Assembly (NCBI GenBank): GCA_032718475.1
Contig: JAUCBJ010003072.1
Span: 1-63,148, forward strand
Source: Nemertoderma westbladi
Lineage: Eukaryota > Xenacoelomorpha > Nemertodermatida > Nemertodermatidae
DNA length: 63,148 bases
Direction: 5' to 3'
Part shown: positions 31,001-40,090 of the stretch, in pieces
How positions within the stretch are numbered: position 1 is the stretch's first letter
How the letters are laid out: each line of letters begins with the position of its first letter
Program-made: the position numbers and the translations under genes
The notes under the pieces: generated by a model
What the model was told of the DNA's origin: nothing
The model's database searches: none
What the model saw: the letters and a program-made list of their open reading frames with translations, nothing else

Positions 31001-34000
31001 TTATCCACCAGGTGCGTCATCTTCAAACTCAACATTTCCTGATCGCGCTGGATTTGAGAGAGATCCACACTTGTGGACAACTAAAGAGGTTCGATGCAGT
31101 CTATTATATTCTGCAACAATACTAATTAATTGATTTAGGACGTATTGAGGTCCGCTGTATCGACGAATATTTCTATGAATGAATCTCTCTACATCCATTC
31201 GTCGTGCAGTTCTTTCTTCTTCAGCCTCCGAAGGAAATTGGCAAATGTAGGCAAAGATTGCCCACGGATGGAACTCGGTTCGGTTGGTAAATATGGAACC
31301 ATTTCCGCTATTGTGTTCGCGTAATCTAGTCAACATACTCCTACCTGTTTGACCTATATAGCTTATGGATGGATGCACAGTTGATATTAGCATATACACA
31401 TAACCAGTCTCTGATTCAGGAATTTCTCTGTAAAATGGCCGTAGAGGGTGTTGAACGTCAGTAATAACTCGTTGTGGGTTAGTATTATGGATATCGAGAG
31501 CTGTTAAACGTTCTTCAATAGGACCAGCCCACATTGATGTACGTGATAATGTTTCAGCCAATGCCTGACGTGTCTCTGCTCTGGGTCCAACAAAATATAA
31601 ATACTGGAATGCAGGTACTCGTGAAATTAGAACTAAAAGCTGCTCTCTCTCCCAGAGCCTAAATATCCGTTCTGATGATGAAATTTGAGTTGCAGCTATA
31701 GGGCAAGTTTCACCCATTATTCGATGTATTGTATTTGCAATAAAGTATCGAAGGGGATATTGAGTTCTTCGACCTTGAAGCAGTTGAACCCCAACTATTG
31801 ATGGTATGGTCGTAGTGCGCCCCAATGAAACTCGTTGCCATGAAGCTAGAACTGGCAATAAATTCCGTACCCCTGGTGGAACCAGTGCTACAGTTACCAG
31901 GGCATATTCATTAAACTCTTCAGGGATGTTCTGCACAATGGCAACTTGACCTTGGGAGTATTGGGTGTTCCCTTGTTGGTGGTTGCGGGTCAACCTAGTG
32001 ATGGCACCTTCGAACAGTACCAACTCTTCCGGCTCCAAACAATGACGGTTCAACTGTTGCGTCACATATGTACTAGCTGGAGCCCAATCATAGTGGTGTT
32101 GTACTTCATCTTTTGATTTAGATACGACAGTACGAGTATTCCTATCTGAGGTCTTTCTTTGTAGGAATTCTTTAACCACTTTTGCCTCTGCCTTTCGTGA
32201 TCCTACTATTCGCATGGCTTCTTGGGGTACATCACTCCATGTATTAACAAATTTGGCTTTTGCCATTATGGTGTTTAGAATCTCAATTTGCTGTGATGGT
32301 GAAATTACTGTCTGCCTCATTGATTCCAAGCAATTTTGGAGATTCATATCCGAGGCTGCACGTACATAATGTTTTAGCTGAATTACCTGGAAGGAAGTTA
32401 TAAGGTTTGTTGACATAAATATGGGCCGTCCATCAATTGGAGGCAGTTGATGTTGGTCGCCATTCATTATGAGCAGTTTACCACCAAATGGTAGATCATT
32501 ATTCATGATATTCTTCATTGTGGTATCTAGAATACCATAAAATTCCGCCGAGATTAGCCCTACTTCTTCCAATATAAAGACATTAGTACGTTTCAATAAG
32601 ATTAGTTTCATTGGGTCTTTCTTAAGACTTTGTATACATTGTCTTGCAAGAATATGGGGATGTGCATGTTTCAAACTCTTACTTGGGACGGGAAATGCAA
32701 TATGTATGTGGAATCCCCCAAGTGTTCTCGAACGTTCACTTGTCAGTGAAAGAAGGGCAGTATTGAGACCCAGTGATATGACATACAAGGTCGCAATTTG
32801 TATGAGCAAAGTCTTGCCACAACCTGGTGGTCCAGTTATCAGTAAAAACTTGGGTAATTGATTAGTGGATGGATTTAAAAATTTGTGGACAACTTGTTTT
32901 ATGGTTTGCAGTGCATTGTTTTGCTCCATTTGGGAAGCCATCGATTGGTGTGCTGCTGTAGGCAGTTCGGGATCCCAAATTAAGGGATTATCAAATGTGG
33001 CCTCCATAAAAGCTTCAGTTGTTGGGAGGTGCATCTTCGTGATAAGATCGCTATGGTTTGTTTCCACCAAATACAATTTCCGCGATCTTTCGATTGTATA
33101 GATACGCTCTGATGTTTCTTCACGAAGAGCTATGTATGATACCGAAGGGACATCACAAGATATACGTCCTTCTGACATAAGGATGTCGTCTATAGCGGAT
33201 TTAGCATTGTTCAAGTATTGCTCAAACTGTTTTGCACCAAAACAAAACGTCTGAAGTTGCTCATCAACATATCTTCTGAGTATATTGTTTGCCTCATCCT
33301 GAGTTGGATTAATGTGGTCAATGACTAGGCCTGCTTTCTGGAATGCCATTGGAAATGATATGACTTCCATTACATCTAATTCTGTTATGAATTGGCCGAG
33401 AGTTAATATGATATGGTACAGAAATTTTATACGATGACTTGCACCTATGTTGGGTATAACAGCAATGGTTTCCTTGCTATAATATACAAAACGTTTGTGG
33501 AGACTGCCATCAATATCTTCTATTTGGATTTCATTAAGAAGATTTAATATGTCATTCTTCCCCTCTTTCTCTGGCTGACTTTGTATGAAGTTGATGGCCC
33601 TGGTAATTGCACAGCTGCGTATTTTAACTTGATTGTTGAGGCCATCTATCCATGGCTGCTGGTGAATATCATCATTTACATTATGTGATGGCAATTTGCT
33701 CTTGATGACAAAGATTTCATGATAGTCAATTAGCTTATTTACTATGGAAATTTCAGGAGGGCGTATATTAAACCGCTCAGTATTACCAAGTTTATAATTT
33801 GATGAGACATACTCATGTATAAGCCTTCGTTGGTTGTGGGAGAAGTGACGCCATTGAGGAAGATTGATCCTAGTTTCTATGCTGGCAATATAGGAACCAT
33901 ATGAACCATCAATCTGTTCATTTGATTTATTTGCTGAAACAGCTGAGCGATACTCAGGGGGAAGAGTGCTAATATGAATAAAATCTGCGGTACATCGTGT

Positions 34001-37000
34001 GTATGGATACCCAAGCGCAAATCTGGCTAGCTCTGGTATTCCAATCTCACGAGAATTTGTTGCTTTCTCTTTCTCAATGGTTTGGTTTATTTTAACCCCA
34101 GATATTTTAACATTTTCCTGTTCCCCAACTTCTGTTCTTACTACATCAGGGTTCTTTGTACCAAACACCTTTATTTGCCTCCTCTCCTCTATGCCACCTA
34201 TATATTTGCATAAATAGGAGCTGGAAAATTTTCGGTCTGTAACCTGACAATTAAAAGAGCTCCTCAGGGTTAAGGCGATTTCGGCAATGGTTGGTAAATA
34301 TGTTGGAGGGCTTCTTGTTGAGTAATGATAACGGCCTGCCGTTAGACTTGGAGCCAGTACCCATTCCAACTGGTATTCTTTGTTTAAAACTCTCTGAGCA
34401 AGTCCAATCTCCTCTAGTATCGTATATATTTCTTTTGAATAAAGATCTTTCTTTACTTGAAACCAATTAGAGGAACTTGTTGGATGTGACGGTACCCTGC
34501 AGATTTTATTACCATCTTTATCTTTTCTTTTGTGACACCTTTCAGAAGCTGCTTTACAGTTATGTATTGTTACCATTTCTACTATGCTTTTAGCTTCATG
34601 GAAATCCTCCCACGAGTCCACAATTCCAGCATCCAATAAGTTGTGGAAGTCTTCCGGTCCAAAAGGCAGACGGTCAGGATCACATGTTACACGGCCCATG
34701 GTGGTCTGTATTGGTTCTGGGAATAGGGAAATGCCTCCATGGAAATGGCACTTGTTTCCCCTAGCTCCCTGGTCCTGAAACTCAGCACGGGCAAACATAT
34801 GGTGTACTGGACCGAGCCTTTCTTCGGGACTAGTTTCAATGTAGTCCATCATATACTGTGCCACTCGTTCCCATGCCCTGCAAATGAGTACCACATTGGC
34901 ATCATAAATGTTACTATATTCAGAATAAGTTTCTTCACAAAAATCTTTCATTGAATTAATGATTGGTGCAAGTCCCATAGTCGAACTCTCATTAGCTGTT
35001 ATAGTAAAAAAGTACGACCATGGATATTTGTTAATGAGAGCTGCCAGTTCTTTAACAACTCTGCTACTATTCGATTCTTCGAATTCTAGTGGTGTGTCAT
35101 GGATATCCACTTTTGTTGCACGTGATTCATCAAGGAATTCTAAGCCACGATTAAAAAATACAGAAGATGGGCGGTGATTTAACTTCATATTTATGCGCAT
35201 ATCTGCAACCCAGTGGAGGTAGTTCAAATCATGGGAGGTCGATAAATCACCATCTCGCAATCTAATCATTAACATATCTTTGTTAGACGACACGTTGTGG
35301 CATGATTTATTAGATGTTGCCTCTTTCATTGAGCTAAATATATGGTGAGGTATTGCACCTACAGTTGATCCATTATGGTTATACCAGAATGTTGTGGGAA
35401 ATATATTTCCTTCTGGGTATAATAAAGAAGTTGATGGAGCAGAATTCTTGGCAATAATTTCATTTAGTAGCTGTGCTTTCTTAGCACTTGGGTGTTTTGA
35501 AAGTTCTCGGTGAAGTATTCCATAAACATCGTTAAGGAGACAGTGGCTTGGAAAACGCTGCGCTCCAGTAACAGGGAACAGTTGTTTTCTACTATTTGCA
35601 GAAGATGGTATATCTCCTGATGGGAGAGTGTTTTCATCTGTCAAGAAGTTCTGAAGATCTTCCAAATACTCCCAATCTGAGTCTTCCTCTGCATTTTCAG
35701 GAATCACTATACCAGAATTGTCATATTCTTCATCGATTTGATGTTCATTATCAATGTTGATGTCGAGTAAGAGTTCCTCCAATTCTGCATCAGAATCTAT
35801 TTCCCCTTGATTAAGATATGCTGTTTGGTTGTCAAATAGTGGAGTTTGGTGATACCTGATTGTGATTGTTGTGGCATCACTAATGGAATACATTCGGAAA
35901 TGCTTGAGGCATACAGCTACAAGGCAATGGTATGATAATATTCCATAAGGACAGCGATGGTTTGCAGGTTTGCGACATCTTGCAACTGCACATTTGGCAT
36001 GGGACACTCTGGGCTCATTTATTAGATGTAGACCATGTTTTCCACAGGATATACGCCGTTGGCCACCTAGAGATCTTTTAATGATATCATCACGATGTTC
36101 ATTGGTATTGGTATTGATGTATAAGGCCAGTCGCCATGTATGGAACCAGGATGTTTTGTTGCAAGCTGTTGTTGCTATTCTATTGCCTCCTTTCCCAATA
36201 CTCCAAAACCGCATATTTGGCTCCCAGCGGAAAATAATTGAGTCTTCTTTGTCCTCTGTTAATACCAACATCAGGCTAAATTCCCCAATTCGGGTTTTTG
36301 GTTGAATCCCTGGAGAAGCAGTGTTTTGGCATATCACTAATTCATATAAGTCAGAACGAGTCTCAGAACGGCTTACTATCTGGTCACATGTTCGTAATGC
36401 TGACTTATTAGATAGCCGAAGCAGTAACTTAATAACTTTGTCTATAAATGGAGCTTCTGAACTTCTTAATAAACAAGGATCCTTGGCAATTTTGTCAAAT
36501 ACAACATTTATGTTGCAGGATTTTGATGGTTTGTTTAATCCTGATAATGTAGCCACTGCAGCAAGTACCCATCCCAAGAAATTATCATTCTCTGATATAT
36601 ACTTTTCAAGACAAAGCTGGTGGATCCTTCGGTTGAGGAGCAGGATGGTGGTAATGGCATTTCCAAGGGAATCATGAATACAAGAAATGTTTACTTTAAA
36701 GGGGTGAGCCCCAAAATCATTCATTGGATGAACTATAGATAATGTGAGGTTTTCTGCCCGAAACAGGTATTTGACATTGGTATTTTGAGTCTCCTGTTTT
36801 TCATTTTGGACTCGACATATTTTCCAGATATGAAAGGAATCACCAATGGAAATATAAGATCCACCATCAAGACATTTCTTAAGATCGTCACCTTGAGGTG
36901 TCATTCCGCTGTTCTCTAGACCACTTAGTTTCGATCTTACTATATTACTAGCACCTCCCCATGTGCTATTGAGATATGTTTCCCGTATGTCATCTCTATA

Positions 37001-39712
37001 TTTCAGACATAACCCCTCTCTCAGTATCTGCTGCTGACCAATTGGAGGAAGATCAATTTCAGAAGCCCCGAGAGTAAATGTCGACAGTCCATGATAACCA
37101 CCAATGCAGTTGATGACATAGTTAGAGCTGTTCCACTTATTCAGTCGACCCTGTCTAACAACATTTGGAGACAAAGTTGCAGGAGCAAACACTTCAACAG
37201 ATTGAACAGCACCATCTTCATAAAATGGATTTGTTTGTAAATGAATGACTTGTTGTTTCATTGATTTATGGTCTTCGCAGACCAACACAGATAGTCCTTC
37301 TTTCTTATCTAAAACAATGCCTGGAGTGATGTTCCACTTTAAAAGATACTGACGTGGGCATTGTGGCCAGTCTGATCTGGCTGAACGGAAGTTCTCCCTG
37401 TTTGATTGAGGGAGTGTCACAATGTTTGCATATGCTAGGTAATCCAGAAAAGATACGTTTTTGCACTTATCAATCCACTGCCAACAACCGAGCGGACACT
37501 TAACTTCAGGGAAGCATTCCCTATTCATGGCTTTCCTGAGTCCACCCAATGTATTAGCTTTAATATCTTGTTTGAATTCCCGGAGTTGTGGTGTGAAATC
37601 TCTAAATGTTGGTATCCCTGATCGAGGTAAAGAGAATGAAGACCACATCTCTTGTATATTTGTGGGTAGTTGTTTCCACAGTTCTATATGTTTATCTTGT
37701 GGCATTAATGAAACTGATGACAGACATGAATATAATACAGCTGGCCACATTACATTCCAATTGCTACGTATTTCAGTTTTGTTTTGGTTTAAGTAGGAAT
37801 TGCACTGTGCACAGCATACAGGAAGTGAGTATTGTCTTCTCTGCACTAAACTGCCATATTTCTTACCTTTACAAGATCCTCTTGTGGCAACTTCAATGTC
37901 ATATATAGCAGTAGAATGACGTTGACAACATTCACATAGCAATGTCATATTTACAGCCAATGGAGTTGTAGTTGGTGCTGCCAGATTTGTAGTTGGTTGT
38001 TCTGTTGAGGATATATTTTGTTGTACTGAAGATGTAGTTGGATGAACTTGAGTTGGAGGGTTCTGAGTGTGACCATTATTTGGTGGATGATTTGGGTTTA
38101 TGGTATTTGGCTGTGGTGATATTCTTCCTGGAAGGTTACCAAATGTACTGGGTCGATTACAATGTGGTGGACGATGATATGAAGAACCTGCATTCTGAGA
38201 TTGGTTTTGTGTGGTCGATTGTTGTCTGGAATTGGAAGTTGATGGTTGAAAATTTCCTGTTGAACTCTGAGGGTGCTGAGTATGCGGTATGAAATTACTA
38301 TCATCACCTGTTCCAGGTAGCAGTGCAGCAAAATGACCGGGCCAGTGGGCAATGTAAATAACGTCTGGGCTATTGCCAAAGTGCAGAACGCCTCTAGTTT
38401 CCGTTGATATCAAACAGATAGATGCCGGCAGATGAATTGCAAGTGACATTATATTTAATTCCGTTCCCCATTCTCCTCCTCTTGTTGCCAAAATAAAATT
38501 ATTAAAATTATTTGCAGGTCGTGGATACATACCTGCTATTTCAGCATTTGTTGGAACAAGGAAACGGTTTGAATATGGGAGAGGGTTTCTAGCCATCTCA
38601 TTAGCAGAGAGGTTGCGTAGGGATGCCACAGTATAGTGCCGGTTGAAATTAAGCAAGTCTAAACCTTGCAATATAGAGTAGTATAGACAATCTCCACCAC
38701 CTTGATTGGGTTGGATATGAAGCCCATTTAATTGACAGGTTGTATCTAGCCATTCTTGTGGAGGAATATTATTTGAGCCCTGCAGTACAATAAATTGCGT
38801 TCTTGATGGCCCTGTCCTACTCTGGTTCTGGCCCCCCTCTCTGGCTGTTTCTTCCTGTTGTGTACCTGGGTCTACCTGAAGTTCAGGAGGTGTTCCTTCT
38901 CTTCTTCTCCTTCGTTGACCTCCTTGGCTATCCTGACCCCGTTTTCTTCCACTTCGATGTACCTCCTCCCAATCTCCCTGATCCTCATGATGCTGTTCCT
39001 CCCCAATATCCATCCGTTCCTCATGTTGCTGTTCCACTCCTTGACCTTCCTCCCCATTATCCATCCGTTCCTCATGTTGCTGTTCCACCCCTTGACCTTC
39101 CTCCCCATTATCCATCCGTTCCTCCTGTTGCTGTTCCACGCCTTGACCTCCCTCTCCATTATCCATCCGTTCCTCCTGTGGCTGTTCCACCCCTTGACCT
39201 TCCTCCCCATTATCCATCCGTTCCTCCTGTTGCTGTTCCACCCCTTGACCTTCCTCCCCATTATCCATCCGTTCCTCCTGTTGCTGTTCCACGCCTTGAC
39301 CTCCCTCTCCATTATCCATCCGTTCCTCCTGTGGCTGTTCCACCCCTTGACCTTCCTCCCCATTATCCATCCGTTCCTCCTGTTGCTGTTCCACACCTTG
39401 ACCTCCCTCCCCATTATCGATCCGTTCCTCATGTTGCTGTTCCACGCCTTGACCTTCCTCTCCATTATCCATCCGTTCCTCCCCTTGATGCCCCTCCCCC
39501 TGTTCAATCTGTTCTTCCTGGGGCTCTTCATCCATTTGAGATCCCTCTTCATTTGTCATTCGTTCCTCCGCGTTTTCTTCCTTCCCTTGAGGTTGCTCAA
39601 TCCGTTCCACTTTTTCCATTAGAGGAGCGTGTATTTCCTTCCATACAGAACATGTTCTAATATTATGATTTGAGCTTCCACACTTACTGCACTTTTGTTT
39701 TCTTTTAGCCAT
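31001..39712 (-). CDS. Giant Helitron-like replicase: OTU-Rep-helicase-GIY-YIG
   Basis: One ATG-started frame of 2,903 codons without a stop. In order: CCHC zinc knuckle (residues 8-21, CSKCGSSNHNIRTC); acidic 17-residue repeats (about 75-245); an OTU cysteine protease (about 320-460) with GGGDCLYY, GGEWGTELN and a terminal HWPGHF; a Cys-rich segment (about 595-635); a second Cys/His cluster (about 1228-1270); an HUH Rep nuclease with WSYFFTITANES (about 1568), KCHFHGG (HxH, about 1656) and YLCKYIGG (Tyr motif, about 1836). Then comes a PIF1-type helicase with GPPGCGKT (about 2298), LEEVGLIS (about 2381), GDQHQLPPI (about 2421), TIHRIMGET (about 2664) and LVLISRV (about 2699). Last is a GIY-YIG nuclease (about 2768-2865) with GYVYML, SYIGQTGRS, Arg, Glu and Asn. 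Rep plus helicase indicates rolling-circle transposition of the Helitron/Helentron type. The roles of OTU and GIY-YIG are unknown. The frame is intact, so the element may be active. Confidence 0.9.
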   Translation of the reverse strand: MAKRKQKCSKCGSSNHNIRTCSVWKEIHAPLMEKVERIEQPQGKEENAEERMTNEEGSQMDEEPQEEQIEQGEGHQGEERMDNGEEGQGVEQQHEERIDNGEGGQGVEQQQEERMDNGEEGQGVEQPQEERMDNGEGGQGVEQQQEERMDNGEEGQGVEQQQEERMDNGEEGQGVEQPQEERMDNGEGGQGVEQQQEERMDNGEEGQGVEQQHEERMDNGEEGQGVEQQHEERMDIGEEQHHEDQGDWEEVHRSGRKRGQDSQGGQRRRRREGTPPELQVDPGTQQEETAREGGQNQSRTGPSRTQFIVLQGSNNIPPQEWLDTTCQLNGLHIQPNQGGGDCLYYSILQGLDLLNFNRHYTVASLRNLSANEMARNPLPYSNRFLVPTNAEIAGMYPRPANNFNNFILATRGGEWGTELNIMSLAIHLPASICLISTETRGVLHFGNSPDVIYIAHWPGHFAALLPGTGDDSNFIPHTQHPQSSTGNFQPSTSNSRQQSTTQNQSQNAGSSYHRPPHCNRPSTFGNLPGRISPQPNTINPNHPPNNGHTQNPPTQVHPTTSSVQQNISSTEQPTTNLAAPTTTPLAVNMTLLCECCQRHSTAIYDIEVATRGSCKGKKYGSLVQRRQYSLPVCCAQCNSYLNQNKTEIRSNWNVMWPAVLYSCLSSVSLMPQDKHIELWKQLPTNIQEMWSSFSLPRSGIPTFRDFTPQLREFKQDIKANTLGGLRKAMNRECFPEVKCPLGCWQWIDKCKNVSFLDYLAYANIVTLPQSNRENFRSARSDWPQCPRQYLLKWNITPGIVLDKKEGLSVLVCEDHKSMKQQVIHLQTNPFYEDGAVQSVEVFAPATLSPNVVRQGRLNKWNSSNYVINCIGGYHGLSTFTLGASEIDLPPIGQQQILREGLCLKYRDDIRETYLNSTWGGASNIVRSKLSGLENSGMTPQGDDLKKCLDGGSYISIGDSFHIWKICRVQNEKQETQNTNVKYLFRAENLTLSIVHPMNDFGAHPFKVNISCIHDSLGNAITTILLLNRRIHQLCLEKYISENDNFLGWVLAAVATLSGLNKPSKSCNINVVFDKIAKDPCLLRSSEAPFIDKVIKLLLRLSNKSALRTCDQIVSRSETRSDLYELVICQNTASPGIQPKTRIGEFSLMLVLTEDKEDSIIFRWEPNMRFWSIGKGGNRIATTACNKTSWFHTWRLALYINTNTNEHRDDIIKRSLGGQRRISCGKHGLHLINEPRVSHAKCAVARCRKPANHRCPYGILSYHCLVAVCLKHFRMYSISDATTITIRYHQTPLFDNQTAYLNQGEIDSDAELEELLLDINIDNEHQIDEEYDNSGIVIPENAEEDSDWEYLEDLQNFLTDENTLPSGDIPSSANSRKQLFPVTGAQRFPSHCLLNDVYGILHRELSKHPSAKKAQLLNEIIAKNSAPSTSLLYPEGNIFPTTFWYNHNGSTVGAIPHHIFSSMKEATSNKSCHNVSSNKDMLMIRLRDGDLSTSHDLNYLHWVADMRINMKLNHRPSSVFFNRGLEFLDESRATKVDIHDTPLEFEESNSSRVVKELAALINKYPWSYFFTITANESSTMGLAPIINSMKDFCEETYSEYSNIYDANVVLICRAWERVAQYMMDYIETSPEERLGPVHHMFARAEFQDQGARGNKCHFHGGISLFPEPIQTTMGRVTCDPDRLPFGPEDFHNLLDAGIVDSWEDFHEAKSIVEMVTIHNCKAASERCHKRKDKDGNKICRVPSHPTSSSNWFQVKKDLYSKEIYTILEEIGLAQRVLNKEYQLEWVLAPSLTAGRYHYSTRSPPTYLPTIAEIALTLRSSFNCQVTDRKFSSSYLCKYIGGIEERRQIKVFGTKNPDVVRTEVGEQENVKISGVKINQTIEKEKATNSREIGIPELARFALGYPYTRCTADFIHISTLPPEYRSAVSANKSNEQIDGSYGSYIASIETRINLPQWRHFSHNQRRLIHEYVSSNYKLGNTERFNIRPPEISIVNKLIDYHEIFVIKSKLPSHNVNDDIHQQPWIDGLNNQVKIRSCAITRAINFIQSQPEKEGKNDILNLLNEIQIEDIDGSLHKRFVYYSKETIAVIPNIGASHRIKFLYHIILTLGQFITELDVMEVISFPMAFQKAGLVIDHINPTQDEANNILRRYVDEQLQTFCFGAKQFEQYLNNAKSAIDDILMSEGRISCDVPSVSYIALREETSERIYTIERSRKLYLVETNHSDLITKMHLPTTEAFMEATFDNPLIWDPELPTAAHQSMASQMEQNNALQTIKQVVHKFLNPSTNQLPKFLLITGPPGCGKTLLIQIATLYVISLGLNTALLSLTSERSRTLGGFHIHIAFPVPSKSLKHAHPHILARQCIQSLKKDPMKLILLKRTNVFILEEVGLISAEFYGILDTTMKNIMNNDLPFGGKLLIMNGDQHQLPPIDGRPIFMSTNLITSFQVIQLKHYVRAASDMNLQNCLESMRQTVISPSQQIEILNTIMAKAKFVNTWSDVPQEAMRIVGSRKAEAKVVKEFLQRKTSDRNTRTVVSKSKDEVQHHYDWAPASTYVTQQLNRHCLEPEELVLFEGAITRLTRNHQQGNTQYSQGQVAIVQNIPEEFNEYALVTVALVPPGVRNLLPVLASWQRVSLGRTTTIPSIVGVQLLQGRRTQYPLRYFIANTIHRIMGETCPIAATQISSSERIFRLWEREQLLVLISRVPAFQYLYFVGPRAETRQALAETLSRTSMWAGPIEERLTALDIHNTNPQRVITDVQHPLRPFYREIPESETGYVYMLISTVHPSISYIGQTGRSMLTRLREHNSGNGSIFTNRTEFHPWAIFAYICQFPSEAEEERTARRMDVERFIHRNIRRYSGPQYVLNQLISIVAEYNRLHRTSLVVHKCGSLSNPARSGNVEFEDDAPGG
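38985..39485 (-). repeat. In-frame 51-bp coding minisatellite within the transposon gene
   Basis: About ten copies of a 51-bp unit encode EERMDNGEEGQGVEQQQ variants (17 residues). Copies differ mainly at Q/H, E/G and Q/P positions. The period keeps the antisense strand open too, which produces a long false plus-strand ORF at 38803-39660. Confidence 0.93.
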
Positions 39713-40090
39713 TTTTTACGAAATGTTATATTCTATTCTAACTGCGTTTTCTCGTGCCTTGTAAACTTGAAAGTGAGTTTACCAGTTAATACAATATAAT
39801 ACATAATAGTTAAATTAAATTATTATACATACCTGATAATTGCTTCGAGATTCCTATATATGCTGTGTTAATTGGTTGTAAGTTGGTAACTCACTATTTA
39901 TTCCTCATGCTCTTCTTTAAAGCGCATCTCAATACATGTAACATTTTCATTCTGTAGAATATAATGAATTCGTTAAAAATTTTGTATAAATTGTAAAACG
40001 AAACATATTTTTTTATTTTAAACATATTTAATTCCAAACCACTTTACCATCTACTGTAAGCATGCTCCATATGCCGGTACTGTTCATCCC
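39713..40090 (-). other. 5' flank of the Helitron-like gene
   Basis: About 380 bp of AT-rich sequence lie between the start codon and the large 53-bp array. This must hold the promoter and possibly the element's 5' end if the array is outside it. I could not identify a terminus by eye. Confidence 0.35.

Noticed and set aside
38803-39660. 285-codon plus-strand Pro/Leu-rich frame
   Set aside because: It is the antisense of the acidic coding repeat of the large transposon gene.
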